NCBI GenBank assembly: GCA_951213105.1
Contig: OX578152.1
Coordinates: 71,990,680-72,054,679 of the forward strand
Source: Amaurobius ferox
Lineage: Eukaryota; Arthropoda; Arachnida; Araneae; Amaurobiidae
DNA length: 64,000 nt
Direction of reading: 5' to 3'
The notes under the pieces: generated by a model
Told to the model about the DNA's origin: nothing
Seen by the model: the letters and a program-made list of their open reading frames with translations, nothing else
Databases searched by the model: none
Made by a program: the position numbers and the translations under genes
Shown here: positions 35,991 to 49,147 of the stretch, piece after piece
Layout: every line of letters begins with the position of its first letter
Numbering within the stretch: the first letter of the stretch is position 1

Positions 35991-36921
35991 TCTGATGTGG
36001 GCAACATATGACTTTCCTTATATAATGTAATGAATTGACTACTTTTACAGTAAAAAAAATAGGTTTTTCTTATAGTAAATACTAATATTCTTTCCAAGAT
36101 ATTGAATTTTCGACAATTAGTCGTCATTTTCATTGATTTAGCGTCATTTATCCATTTGGTGAGATTTTCGTTAATTTGGCAGCATTTCAAAAAGTCGCCA
36201 AGTTGGCGACATTCCGCCAAATACGTCGCCAAAATCTAGCCAAGCGTTATGCACTAAGAAATAAATTATTCTTATAGCAGATAAATGACTATTGGCGTTC
36301 AAATACAAAAGTATTATTCAAAGTATCTTTTTTCATGAATGGAACGAGCTAGATCCACGAGAATGATGTCACTCAATTTATCGCATGGTATTACATATGA
36401 AAAGTGAACATGTTCCTCAATAGGAAATATTTTTTTTTATTTTATATGACTTTTTGATAATTCTTTTGAAAAATGTACAATATCTCGAGAACGGTTCATG
36501 TTAGCGTTCTAAAATTTATGTCAATCGTTTTCTAATAAAAAACTACATAAGAAATGTCTATTTGCGTAACTTTATTAGTGGTTCTGATTTTTTAACGATT
36601 TTTTCAAAATTTCATTCGAAAATTCAGGGGGATTCTGAACATTCGATTGCGTATAAAAACAATAAGCTTCCAGTGTTTACGGATTGTGATTTTTGTACCA
36701 AATTTGATTCGAATCGGTCCATTCGTTCGTCAGTTATCGTCTCCGCAGACTCACTGACACACACACGCACATACTTTCACACACAGACACAGACATCACT
36801 TCAAAAATGTTTGATACGTGATCAGGGATGCTTGAAACGTGCTCTCCCGTCGAAAATTCGATTTCGAATTTTCGACCCCGTCACAATACTTTCCTTATAC
36901 ATTATGTATATAAGGAAAGTA
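35991..36921 (-). mobile_element. Family A repeat, copy A6
   Basis: Complete, reverse orientation: TCTGATGTGGGCAACATATG on the left, hairpin on the right ending in AAGGAAAGT. Together with A7 it forms an inverted pair about 305 bases apart. Confidence 0.85.
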
Positions 36922-37226
36922 ATAAGATGTTTGTGTGCTTGTCTGTGTCGTAAGTAGTTAGACGAGCATCTGCTTCTTTTCGCTCAGCATTTTCACCTGT
37001 GCAATTGGAATGTTCTGCGTATGTTTCTCCATACATACCCGCTCCTGTACTGAAATTTGTTACGGTTTTATCGCCAACGCAAATAGTTTTGTTCTTGTGA
37101 CCACGATATAATTTGTTCTATTCTCCGTTACTTTCTCTGCCTTGTGGGCTCTGATGTGTTTCGGCTAAGCTAGTATCCTCTTAAGAATCTTTCAGGAAGC
37201 TTTGAACAGAGTTATCTAATTCTATT
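36922..37226. other. Spacer between inverted A copies
   Basis: About 305 bases without recognised features. Confidence 0.5.
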
Positions 37227-37351
37227 ACTTTCCTTATATACATAAAGTATAAGGAAAGTATTGTGACGGCGTCGAAAATTCGAATTCGAGTTTTCGACGG
37301 GAGAGCACGTTTCAAGCATCCCTGATCACGAATCAAACATTTTTGATGTGA

Positions 37352-37382
<31 letters not shown>

Positions 37383-38179
37383 TTGTGTGAAAGTATGTGT
37401 GTGTGTGTGTGTGTCAGTGAGTCTGTAGAGACGATAACTGGCGAACGAATGAACCGATTTGAACCAAATTTGGTACAAAAATCACAATCCGTAAACACTG
37501 GAAGCCTATTGTTTTTATATGTAATCGAATGTTCAGAGCCCCCTAAATTTTCGAATAAAATTTTGAAAAAATCGTCAAAAAATCAAAACCGCTAATAAAG
37601 TTACGCTAATAGACGTTTCTTATGTAATTTTTCATTAGAAAACGATTGGCATAAATTTTAGAACGCTAACATGAACCGTTCTCGAGATATTGTACATTTT
37701 TCAAAAAAATTATGAAAAAGTCACATAAAAAAAAATTCCTATTGAGAAACATGTTCACTTTTCATATGTAATACCATGCGATAAATTGAGTGACATCATT
37801 CCCGTGGATCTAGCTCGTTCCATTCATGAAAAAATATATCTTGAATAATACTTTTGTATTTAAACGCCAATAGTCATTTATCTTCTGTAAGAATAACTTT
37901 TTTCTTAGTGCATAACGCTTGGCGAGATTTTGGCGACGAATTTAGCGGAATGTCGCCAATTTGGCGACTTTTTGAAATGTTGCCAAATTAATGAAAATCT
38001 CGCCAAATGGATAAAAATGATGCTAAATCAATGAAAATGACGACTAATTGTCGAAAATTCAATATCTTGGAAAGAATATTAGTATCTACTATAAGAAAAA
38101 CCTATTTTTTTACTGTAAAAGTAGTAAATTCATTACATTATATAAGGAAAGTCATGTGCTGCCCACATCAGATTTTTTT
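37227..38179 (+). mobile_element. Family A repeat, copy A7 (good type copy)
   Basis: Hairpin ACTTTCCTTATATACATAA...AAGGAAAGT (37227-37260), inner palindrome GTCGAAAATTCGAATTCGAG closed by TTTTCGAC, (GT)n at 37355-37416, ttggtacaaaaatcacaatcc, gaaccgttctcgagatattg, and a series of cgccaa units. It ends GGAAAGTCATGTG, then CTGCCCACATCAG and T's. The inverted element ACTTTCCTTATA...AATG is present at both sides (rightmost copy at 38136-38152 on the minus strand). No coding. Confidence 0.85.
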
Positions 38180-39241
38180 CTTTTTGTATTTCAATATATG
38201 CCTCAACAGTATTCATGTTGAAACAGATTTTTCTATTTAAAAAAATTATAATCTTTATTGACTCACAATTATTTTTAAATAATGTGAAATTGAAGTTCTC
38301 CCGCTTGCAAAACGGTTTGTGAGTTTATGAAATGTTGCCATTCCATAAATGCAGTAGAAATCCATTCTTTTAAATAATGTAAAAGTAAATTTTAAATAAT
38401 TCTATTTTATTCATATAAAAGTTAGTTTTGCATATGGCAACGCTTGCACAAATAATTGTTAAAATCTCGTGAAATGCTAATTTTCAGAAGCAATGTTTTG
38501 TAAAATAACCGTTGTAGAAAAAGAAAAAATATTAAATGGAGGGCTCAACTCCACTTTCTCTGCCTTTTTTTTTCAAATTTAGCAAAAGAAAATTTTCAAA
38601 AATCTGTTCAAATCATCACAATTATAACATGCTACCCTTTATTTTACAGGGCTTGAAGAAGTCTATTGATGGATGCCAAGTTTGACAATATACCCAATCG
38701 GTAGCGTAAAACTTTCCCTCCACAGGAGGGGGGGGGGGTCTAATGACGTTATAAATATGAAAATTGTATCTCGGGTATATTTCACTCCAATGGCTGAAAC
38801 TGCTAAGTTTCGCGTTCATTAAACCATAAATTAACCCTTTTATGCATAATTATGCCAAATTTTGTCCTATGTTGCCATGTTGAGAAAATAAGAAAGTTTC
38901 AGGACGAATAAAACAAATTATATTTAGTTCCAGATTGTTTTCTAATTCCAGATTTGTGGCAGCTATAGTGTACATAATAAATCGACCCCAGATAGACGGA
39001 CATCACTCTTAAATTGTCGAAAAGCGTTCAGGGGGTTGTAAAACATATATTGCAATCAAAATCTCGAAATCGAAGATTTTCATGTAAACAATCATTTTTC
39101 TATTCAATAATATGTGAAAGTAAAAATGTGACTCTCATATTTGGAGGAAGCGTCTTTTTAATTTGATATGTAGTTTGGTATTGAGTCGAGTGTTAGCAAA
39201 AATCAGGGCGTATTAGCATAAGAATTTTTATAATGTTATTT
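38180..39241. other. Interval, nothing recognised
   Basis: A G run lies at 38729-38738. No gene support. Confidence 0.4.
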
Positions 39242-40761
39242 TTCTCCCAACGTATTGAGTATAAGGTATTGGGAATGCATGGTGACGGGGTCGAAAATTC
39301 GAATTAGAGTTTTCGACGGGAAAGCACATTTCCAGAAGCCAACATTCACTCGAATCAAACTTTTTGAGGTGATGTCTGTGTGTGTGTATGTTAGTGTATG
39401 TGTGAGTATGTATGTTAGTGTGTGTGTGTGAGCATGTATGTTAGTATGTGTGTGTGTAAGTATGTATGTTAGTGTGTGTATATATGTATGTTAGTGTGTG
39501 CATATATGTTAATGTGTGTATATATGTATGCTAGTGTGTGTATATATGTTAGTATGTGTGTGTGTAAGTATGTATCTTCGTGTGTGTATATATGTATGTT
39601 AGTGTATGTATATATGTTAGTGTGTGTATATATGTATGATAGTGTGTGTATATATGTTAGTGTATCTGTGAGTGTGCGGAAGAGATATCTCAGGAAACGA
39701 ATGGTACGTGGCACGCATGGTAAACTGTGGTGCAGTTGGCACCGTTTATTTGCATGTACTTGGTTCCATGCGATTAGGCGGGTACACAGATTAATATTAT
39801 TAATACCTATTTTGATTATACACTATAAAGATAATAACCTGTAGAATAATTTATTACTATATAGTATAGCTTATTATTATAGTATCTCAGCTTTTATGCA
39901 ATTAACCAGGGATTGTTTTGCGATGTAATGGGAATGTTTAGCATCAACCCTATGGGGGTATGATGGGGTTCGTTTTTATTCCAGAATGTTCAATGCATGT
40001 AAGCGCGAGGGGTAGGTCAATTTCAGTTATCCGTTTAAGTTGTTTGGCCGATTGTTCGATTATGACAATCATTGATTGCTGAAACACTATTGATTTGAAA
40101 CGCGATGGAACGTTCGGAAGACCCCCTAATTTTTTGAATGAATTCCTGTAAAAATCATAAAAAATTCTCCATAATGTTCGATTAATTAATTTCCAATATA
40201 TTAAATTGATCATTATTTTAAGCATATTTTTTTTATTAGGAAACGAATAACACGTTTAGATTGCTAGCGTGATCCGTTCTCGAGATATTGCATATTTTTC
40301 AAATACATTTTTCTAAAACATTACATAAAATTGAAAAATAGCATGCATTGTCAAATATGTAACACTTGGCGATAAGTTGGGCGGCGTTGGTGACTAATTT
40401 TGTCACCAACTTGCTGACCTTCTGATAATGGTGCCAAATTTATGAAAATGTTGTTAAATTAGCAAACATGATGTTAAAGTTACAAAAGTGGCGCCGAGTT
40501 GGTGAATTAATAACTAACATTTTTTAATAGATGGCCTATATTGTTTAGCGGATGCTAGAGATAATTTTAATTGTCAATTTAGATTTGCGTGAAATATAAG
40601 TTAATTGGGTATATCGAAATAGTTTGACATTCTGTTATCCAGAAAAACGTACTCTTTTACGTTAAAAACATTGTGTTGTGAAACTTCTTGTACTTCATTA
40701 TTTCACTTTAAAGGAAGTATAGCCATTGCCTTATGTAGTGTGATGCCCACATTGGATTTTT
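39242..40761 (+). mobile_element. Diverged family A element, copy A9, with GT-rich minisatellite
   Basis: Starts with a variant hairpin (TTCTCCCAAcgTATTGAGTATAagg...TTGGGAA), then ggtgacggggtcgaaaattcgaatt. At 39370-39690 a minisatellite of tgtatatatgtatgttagtg-like units is expanded to about 300 bases. The rest follows family A at low identity and ends GATGCCCACATTGGATTTTT. Frames of 81-122 codons across the minisatellite are artefacts. Confidence 0.6.
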
Positions 40762-41284
40762 CTTTCACATACTATGTGATATAGTACAAAGAAAGTATTG
40801 TTTTCACAAAAATATTCGAATTCGAGATTTTGAAGCCGATATATGGTTTAGGAACTCCGGAATACGCTAAACTATTTTTCCAGTGATGTCCGTCTGTGGT
40901 CCATTTCTTATGCACAAAATGGCAACCACAAGTATTAATGGATTTTCACGAAACTTTATATACAGCTTTGTTAAAAAAAATCTAGAACTAGATAGAATTT
41001 TTTGAAATTCTGGTAAAAACTATACTAGCGTACCCCAACACAGACATATACACATAGCGCTGCATAAACGTTCAAATCGAGTTCATGGATGCTTGATACG
41101 CGCTTTTTGTCGAAAACTCGAATTCGAATTGTCGCCGTCGCAGTGCTTTCCATATATACATATTGTACTAAGTATGTAGGGAAAGTTAAACATTGTGCTG
41201 TTAATCTTATACATCATCAATTAATTGTAATAGAAATAAGGTCATTGCAGTAAAAGTCATGTGTTGTCGACATCATAATTTTTA
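40762..41284 (+). mobile_element. Family C repeat, copy C1, abutting A9
   Basis: Begins with hairpin CTTTCACATACTATGTGATA...AAGAAAGT directly at the last T of A9. It continues attgttttcac, attcgaattcgagattttga and a GTCCGTCTGTGG stretch. Near 41085-41180 it also holds the reverse-oriented family A hairpin side (gatacgcgctttttgtcg, aaaactcgaattcgaattg). It ends AAAGTCATGTG, TTGTCGACATCATAATTTTT. It seems to be a composite of two ends. Confidence 0.5.
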
Positions 41285-42120
41285 TTATCTTCCATTGAAA
41301 ACGCTAATTTATCAATGTTATATAAAATGCTAATAAAGGTTAAAAATATATTCAAATATTTGATCTTAATTCGTGACGATTTTGTAATTATTAGATTTAA
41401 AAAATAGTATTTTGTTGTAAGTAATTATGAATTAAATTCTTCCGGATTGAAATCCAATTACAATTTAAACTAATTATAATTTGAGCTTCTCCTGGAAATG
41501 TTTTAATAAGAAGTAAATCACTGTGTCCGCTACAATTATTTTATATAATCGCAAACATAAGCAGGAGCAGATTTCGTTATTAAAACTCTTTAAAGATATT
41601 TCTTTGATTAATGATATTGAAAGTAATTAAAATGAAAACTTTAATGTCGGTACGTTGAATAAGTTATTTTTAAAAATACATTTTTCAGATTTTAAACGCA
41701 TGAATAAATCATGGAGGAAGGAGATAGGAAAGAGATAGAAAAGTGATAGAGACAGAAGATACACTGCCCGACATAGAAAATGAAAAGGCACGAAGCTTTG
41801 GCCGTATACTTATGCAAATTACGAGACAAACGCAGCTGGCCGATGTATGCAAATGATCTGAAATGCAAGTAGGTCACTTGCGTATTAGAGCACGGGATAA
41901 AAGGGATGGAAATGGCAGATGAGCCAACAGTTGTTACTGTTTGTCGTCTATGGAAACACGTTTTCCGAGTAATGTTTCATTTAAGAAGACGTCATGGGAG
42001 GAATACGCGTAACGTTGTCTCCCGGAGAAAACACTTAGTTTGAGCCGCTTGGTCTGCGAATGAGACGAAAGACAGGACGGAAGACGCCAGTGGAGTTCAA
42101 TTACACATTCCCAACATAAC

Positions 42121-42122
<2 letters not shown>
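41285..42122. other. Interval, nothing recognised
   Basis: No coding or RNA signal that I can support. Confidence 0.4.
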
Positions 42123-42175
<53 letters not shown>

Positions 42176-42208
42176 ATATATATATATATGTATATATATA
42201 TGTATATA

Positions 42209-42243
<35 letters not shown>
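42123..42243. repeat. (TA)n tract = tail of the minus-strand retroelement 3' end
   Basis: TA with TGTG and TATG interruptions. The hairpin-bearing 3' end starts directly at its right side. Confidence 0.9.
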
Positions 42244-42247
<4 letters not shown>

Positions 42248-42430
42248 CGAAATTAAAAGTTAGAGTGATTGCGTTTTCGGGGTTGCGGATAGGTCAAGGG
42301 GGATTGTGACCCCTTTTACTAGTTAGAAGCTATCTTTGACTTCTAGAAAACACTCCCAGAAACACTGCACGCCCGAAATAACAATCGAACTGAACCGTGC
42401 TGATAAAATGACCGAATCCCAGACAACACC
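42244..42430 (-). mobile_element. Retroelement 3' end fragment with hairpin
   Basis: Minus-strand sense: ...GTTTCTGGGAGTGTTTTC, second hairpin AGAAG...CTTCT, then hairpin AAGGGG, loop TCACAATC, CCCCTT (42315-42296), about 53 bases later (TA)n. GGGAGTGT and the hairpin place it with the 3' regions at 13488-13690 and 18930-19098, but the rest is diverged and no RT remains. Confidence 0.6.
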
Positions 42431-42708
42431 AAACAAGGAACAGTAAAACATGAAAAATTTACAAACCAACCAGATGAGAAACAGGAAAAAATGCTACAAA
42501 TCAAAAAATCACCGGAGAGGAGGTCATTATGAGACCCGAAACAGTGAATAACGTGTGTTTTCAGTAAAAGAGATAGATATATCTCTCAGACATCACTTCA
42601 GACCATTTTATTTCCATTTTTGCTATACAGAACATAATATTCAATAAATGATCATTCAATAAATGATCAATCTCTGGTATATATAATACAAGTTAATTAA
42701 AACTCTTC

Positions 42709-43362
<654 letters not shown>

Positions 43363-43364
43363 AA

Positions 43365-44527
43365 AAGAAACAAGAAAGATCGACCATGCATAAATCATTG
43401 ATTATGAAACACTTTCCAACTGCAATGCAATTCCATTTAAACATCTCTAAAATGCGATACATTCAGCGGTAATATTTTAAAAATTATCACAATACTACAA
43501 TAATTTATTATATTTAAAAACTTAAAACTTCATCGGAGAAAATGAACTTTATTCAAATGATGTCATTGAAATGTAAATCGCCTGGTTCTCTTTGTAAAAG
43601 CTGTAAATATTTCATTCACACATTTTTATTTCATTTCTTTCATTCATCCCAATACTGCAATAATTTATTTTTATATAAAAACTTAAAACCATGGAGGTAA
43701 ATGTAATTTAACTCTATGCGTAAAACTTCATCGAAAACGTCTGCTATAAAATCGTCCGTTCTCTATGTAAAATCAATGAATGTTTCATTCATATCAGCTA
43801 TATTTCAGACACAAAAAGCTAAATAATTTTGTGTTAAAGAAATTCAGCAATTCTTATACAACTCATCCCACATTTTCTATGTGTTTACATTCTCCATACA
43901 TGAAAATTAAGCTTCGTTGTAGAAGTAATCAAAGTTTGATGATCATTTAAACTCAAATATATTGTAATTGCGTTGTTTCAGAATGTAGAAGCACAGAAAT
44001 TAAACAAAAAAAATGGTTTTAGGACGGATACAACACTGAATATACATTAAAAAGAACTTTAAAAAACACGATTTTGACACAAGATGGATGCCGTTCTTTA
44101 TTTTGAAGTGGGTCACGTGATCTCTTTATATAATATGGATGTAATTATTATTTTAATTGTTATTTAAAAAATACCGATTATATTTTGTTGAAATATTTTT
44201 CTTAATTTTTATGGGATAATTTGAATATTTCCTAAAACTTTCGAAGCAATTTGTGAATTTCAAATTCTCTTAAAAAATGTTTAAAAATTAGGTCCCATAG
44301 GGTTCAATGTATTTCAGTTTTTCAACCCGGGTTCAGTCCAAAACTAATTGGGTGTTATTATTCATTTATATATAGGTCCCACAGACCGTCGTCTGAACAA
44401 CATACTAAAATTTAATTTTGATAAAATTATTTTCACGGCAGTTATCGTGCTATTCAACAGACGGACAGACAGACAGAATGAACAAAGTCATAAACACTTT
44501 TCAACTATGTTGTAAAGTATTAAAAAC
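43365..44527 (-). mobile_element. Family F repeat, copy F2
   Basis: About 1.16 kb. It runs from caagaaagatcgaccatgc to the hairpin aaacacttttcaactatgttg...gtaaagtatt at its right end, with a GACGGACAGACAGACAG microsatellite just inside. The hairpin plus GTCT microsatellite at one end copies the layout of families A-C. F3 is the same element in the opposite orientation. Confidence 0.7.
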
Positions 44528-44574
44528 GACATTTTCACAGATAGATTTTATAACTTACACTTTAAGGTGTCGAA

Positions 44575-44830
44575 TAGAAAAATCCCCGAAAAATCAGACA
44601 GAATGACCGAAATCGTAATCGCTGGAAAGTGCTAAAAATAATTCTGACAAATAATTCGGATATTTACTAAAAAATGAATGACATAAATGTTAGGATTCTA
44701 GATTGAACCATTCTTGAAATTTTGCAAGTGATTCAAACAAATTTATCAAAAAATTACATAAATTTATAAAGTATCACGAAATAGATTTAATTTTCATGCG
44801 TAATATTATGTGATAAATCAGTTTACAGTC
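44575..44830 (+). repeat. Left part of a family A-like element, split by F3
   Basis: The segment from accgaaatcgtaatcgctgg through gaaccattcttgaaattttg to cgtaatattatgtgataaat matches the middle of family A. Its continuation (ggatataattcgtttcattc...) resumes at about 46452, after F3. Confidence 0.55.
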
Positions 44831-44839
44831 ATTTTTAAC

Positions 44840-46450
44840 ACTTTACAATATAGTTGAAAAGTGTTTATGACATTGTTCATTCATTCTGTCTGTCTGTCTA
44901 TCTGTTTGTCTGTCTGTCCGTTAGCACGATAACTGCCGTAAAAATGACTTTATCAAAATGAAATTTTAGTATGTTGTTCAGACGGACAATGGGACCCATA
45001 GGAATGTAAATGAATAATATCACCCAATTAATTTTGGATTGAACCCGGGTTGCAAAAATGAAATACATTGAACCCTATGAGACCTAATTTTTCAAACATC
45101 CTTTAAGCGAATTTAAAATTCACAAATTGCTTCGAAAGTTTTAGGAATCATTCAAATTATCCCATAAAAATATAAAAAAATATCAGCAAAATATATTCAA
45201 TATTTTTTTATATAAAAATTAAAATTATAATTACACACACTTTATATGAAGAGATCACGTGACCATTACATGAAGAGATCGCGTGAACCATTTCAAAATA
45301 AAATATGGCATCCATCTTGTGTCAAAATCGTGATTTTTAAAGTTCTTTGTAATCCATATTTAGTGTTGTATCAGTCCTAAAACCGTTTTTTTTTTGCTTA
45401 AATTCCGTGCATCTACATATCGAAACAAGGCAATTACAATATATTTGAGTTTAAAGGATCATCAAACTTTGATTATTTCTACAACGATGCCTAATTTTCA
45501 CTTATGGAAAATGTAAACACCAAAAGATGCAGAATGAGTTGTTGTTGATGTTGAAACCCAGACCGTCCGACCTACCAGAAAGGTGTAAGGTAACTGTTTG
45601 GACGGTCGGGAAGTGCCACCCAATTTAGACCGGAACCCAGTGGGGGAGGCATCCACAGGTACCGTACCCTCCTTCCCCTACCACCAACCTCTCGGAAGGA
45701 CTTTCGGACCCACATGTTTAACGTGATCGTTCTCCGCATGAACACGGCGGCAGTTTTGGCAGTGGCTGGAATCGAACCCAGGCCTGCCGAGTGCAACTCC
45801 AGCGCGCTAACCAATGGGCTACCGCGCCCTGCAGAATGAGTTGTGTAAGAATTGCTGCATTTCTTTAACGCAGAATTATTTAGCTCATGGACTCTGCAAT
45901 ATAGATGATGTGAATGAAACATTCATTGATTTCACACAGAACAGAAGATGATTTTTTCGATGAAGTTTTAAGCATAGAGTTAAATTACTTGTACCTCCAT
46001 GGTTTTAAGTTTTTAAATAAAATAAATTATTATTGTATTGCGATGAATGAAGGAAATGGAAAAAAGTTAATGAATGAAATGCTGCTTTTATAGAGAGAGC
46101 TAGGCGATTTATATTTCGATGACGTCGTTTGAATAAAGTTAATTTGTTTTCGATGAAGTTTTCAAATATAATAAATTATTGTAGTATCATGATAATTTTA
46201 AAAATATGACCGAGGAATGTATCGCATTTTAGAGGTGTTTAAACCAGGCAGTTTATACTTCAATGCCGTCATTTGAATGAAGTTCATTTTTTTCGATGAA
46301 GTTTTAAGATTTCAAATATATAAATTAATGTAGTATTGTGTGAATTTTAAAAATATTACTGAGGAATGTATCGCATTTTATAGATGTTTAAATAAAATTG
46401 CATTGAAGTTGAAAAGTGTTTCATAATCAATGTTTTATGCATTATTGATC
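44840..46450 (+). mobile_element. Family F repeat, copy F3, inserted in an A-like element
   Basis: Hairpin AACACTTTACAATATAG...TTGAAAAGTGTT at the left end, then GTCTGTCTGTCTATCTG. It runs to gcattattgatctttcttg at the right. It is the inverse of F2 and carries the SINE 45543-45829. Without the SINE it is about 1.3 kb. Confidence 0.7.
45543..45829 (-). mobile_element. tRNA-type SINE, best copy, 15-bp target duplication
   Basis: Flanked by TGCAGAATGAGTTGT at 45528-45542 and 45830-45844. In its own sense: head GGGCGCGGTAGCCCATTGG (A box), B box GGTTCGATTCC (45778-45768), a body of about 180 bases with ggacgatcacgttaaac-like and cccccactgggttccggtc pieces, and tail TTTCAACATCAACAAC. About 287 bases. 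It can serve as reference for the copies at 22460, 24117, 27965 and 51757. The 116-codon frame across it is not a gene. Confidence 0.92.
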
Positions 46451-47145
46451 TTTCTTGTCGTGGATATAATTCGTTTCATTCGCAAGAGAAAAACTTTTGG
46501 GCAAAAGCTTTGTACTTTGACGTCAAATACTTCGCCAATAGTCATTTATTCACAGACTATTAATTGAATGCCGATTGCATTTTGATGTAGATTTTGCGCA
46601 TGAGTATGAATATGTAATTCTGTTTCGACAAATGAAGTCACCAAAAGTGCCCAAGTGTAATTTATGTGATGCTAATTGTAGCCTAGAGACATTGTGTTAT
46701 GGTTATTTTTTATGTGCACATTTGGAGACTATGTAGAATGGAATTAGATGGTATTTTTCGCTGAGTGAACGATACAAATTTTTCTGATTGTCAAATTTGA
46801 TTTGTGTAAAATATAAGTTAATTTGGTACTTCAAAAGAGAAATACCTTTGATTTCATTTTATACAGCCGCAGTGACTAGACCTCATTGAGGTTTACTAAT
46901 AAAAAGTTACGGCTGATACGTCTACCATGCAATCAACTGAAAGCATGGAACAACAGACGAAGAAATAGAATACATAGATATACATGTCGTCATACAGAAA
47001 AGTGCCAAATATTAATTTATAATTTAGAGCCAAAAATATTTTGTCATGTATCTTGTATATCATTATTTCACTGCAAAAGAATGAACGCCATTGCATATCG
47101 TGGGAAAAACACATGACTCCCGCATCCGCTTTTTTTTAGCATATA
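46451..47145 (+). repeat. Right part of the split family A-like element
   Basis: ttcgtttcattcgcaagag, cgccaatagtcatttatt and the end AAAACACATGACTCCCGCAT then CCGCTTTTTTTT correspond to the tail half of family A, strongly diverged. The 72- and 76-codon frames here lack motifs. Confidence 0.5.
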
Positions 47146-47699
47146 TATCTTAGTTCAGGAGTTCAAGGGAATAATATAAATTTACTTACCTTACAGTATA
47201 TATTATATGTAAAGGAAAATTAATGTGATGTCAGAGACCGACTACATGGCTGTAGTTCCGTTTATGACCACATATCCAAGAATGTGGTTCATCCAATTTT
47301 GATGGATGAGCCACAATCAACATCTTCAATAGAGCTACAATCAACTTCATAATCAACATTTTTATTCATCAACATGTCTGAGCTAATATCGAACATTATT
47401 GGGGGTGATATCGGAGCATCATTATTTTGCTGTCAGTCGGTCTGTGGATTTGGAAATTTAATTCAAATTATTTATTGTCAATAATATGTATGTTATCAGA
47501 GAAGAAAAGAATACTTAAATATCAACAAAATAAAATATAATAATTACTGTAGAAGAATCAGTCAATGTTTTAATTAAAAGCTTTTATATAAGCTCTTATT
47601 AAAATCTTATATATTATGTTTCAATGTGGCTGTTTTTTTGTTTCAACTTCTTATTGTGTTTGACAGATTATTGAAATAAAATAAAAATGTTGCGGTTAT
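47146..47699. other. Interval, nothing recognised
   Basis: No gene support. Confidence 0.4.
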
Positions 47700-47954
47700 C
47701 AACTATTCTAGCTTCTTCATTTTGAATTATGTTGAACCAAACTTTATTAGTCAATTTATTTTCAAACGGGACTAGGATTTCATATTTTTCCGATCTATCT
47801 GCAAAGATAATTTTGTAGAGAGAGAACAGCACTTATTTTTAGGGGAATCAAATTAAATACTTTAATAGAACTGTTTGAAGAACAGTATTCTTGGGAATAT
47901 TACTGAAATTTGGATGTATTTTAAATCAGGGTTATCGCCGTGAATATCTGCTAG
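47700..47954 (+). mobile_element. Helitron-like element, 3' fragment H4 (diverged)
   Basis: Shares tttcaaacgggactaggatt, gatctatctgcaaagataatttt and gagagaacagcacttattttt with the H copies and ends ATCTGCTAG|T. Confidence 0.5.
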
Positions 47955-48480
47955 TATGTTTATGAAATGAGCAGCAACAAAAAATACTGGTTTTCAAGGC
48001 GGATTGAATTATAAAAATGTTATAATTTACCTTATTGCATTCCCATAATATTTATTTAACTATAAAGAAAGTTATGTGTTAGACATATTAGATTTCCTTT
48101 TCTTTCTTGTGTAAATTATTATGGCTATTACTCTCTTCACATAAGTAATGTTAATTACTATGTTTGAAACTGCGAAAACTGTTATTAAGGCATTTCAAAG
48201 TTATTCAAAATGTTTCCAAGGAAACCAAATTTTAATGTCGCGTTACTCTTTTGTGAAAACTCAGCTTGCAAACTATCGGGTTTATCGACAGCCAAGACCA
48301 TTAATTATCGCGGTTTAGATTGAAAAGAACCGGCATAGAGCGACAGGGGATATCTAACTTAATTATAGGAGATATTACAAAGAATTTAATGAATTTACGT
48401 ATAAAATTTTGTCACTTGAAAGTTTAAAACATTTTAAAAGGAGCGATTTCTAAATTTTCAAGAAATATTAGGAAGAGACA
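47955..48480. other. Interval; A-like tail remnant at 48060-48100
   Basis: AAAGAAAGTTATGTGTTAGA then CATATTAGATTT recalls the tail end of the A-type families. No gene. Confidence 0.3.
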
Positions 48481-48540
48481 AACGTCGAGCTTAGTGTTAT
48501 GGTATATATATGCATATAGATACTTAGTGCTATGGTATAT

Positions 48541-48569
48541 ATATGCATATAGATATATATATATGTATA

Positions 48570-48603
<34 letters not shown>
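48541..48603. repeat. (TA)n tract; tandem 38-base unit before it
   Basis: tagtgttatggtatatatatgcatataga occurs twice at 48491-48553, then TA follows. Confidence 0.9.
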
Positions 48604-48607
<4 letters not shown>

Positions 48608-48800
48608 CCAAAAAGAATGCTTAAGTACAGAAAATCAAAAGATGAATGTGAAAAACGAAAGGTATCACAAGTGGCCGGGGGGAGTTGTGATCCCCACTCT
48701 CCGGTTAAGCAATGCTTTATGCCATGGCGACACTCCCGGAAGCCGATACTTATACATGGAATGGCCTTAATACCATCAATTACCGAACAGCAAAAACCCA
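48604..48800 (-). mobile_element. Retroelement 3' end fragment with hairpin
   Basis: Minus-strand sense: CCGGGAGTGTCGCC, a small hairpin around AAGCATTGCTT, then GGGGA, loop TCACAAC, TCCCC (48695-48679) inside an outer CCGG/CCGG pair, then about 76 bases to (TA)n. Related to the 3' ends at 13488, 18930 and 42244. Confidence 0.6.
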
Positions 48801-49091
48801 CAGCAAAAATTCAAAAATACAATTTGGATGACACACGAAAAAACTATTCAATTCACTCAATGTGCCTACAAATGAACGTGCCGATATAACCCGTCTCAAC
48901 AAATTCCAAAAATCTTACCAAAACTGTCCGATGTATAAAACTCCAACTTGTAGTCCACTTCACAAATAACCAGACTCAATACAAATTAATATATTTGTAA
49001 ATGTGTACAAGGGCAGCTTAGCGCCATGTTTGCATATTTTACGTATGAGAAATTTTTTTCATGTAGCTATCTTAGAATACTTTACATTTGT

Positions 49092-49097
<6 letters not shown>

Positions 49098-49142
<45 letters not shown>
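49098..49142. repeat. (TA)n tract
   Basis: Immediately left of the mariner end at 49148. Confidence 0.95.

Positions 49143-49147
<5 letters not shown>

Noticed and set aside
45572..45922. 116-codon open frame on the minus strand
   Set aside because: It lies over the SINE and its flank. Shared SINE copies at 28047 and 24078 give similar short frames.
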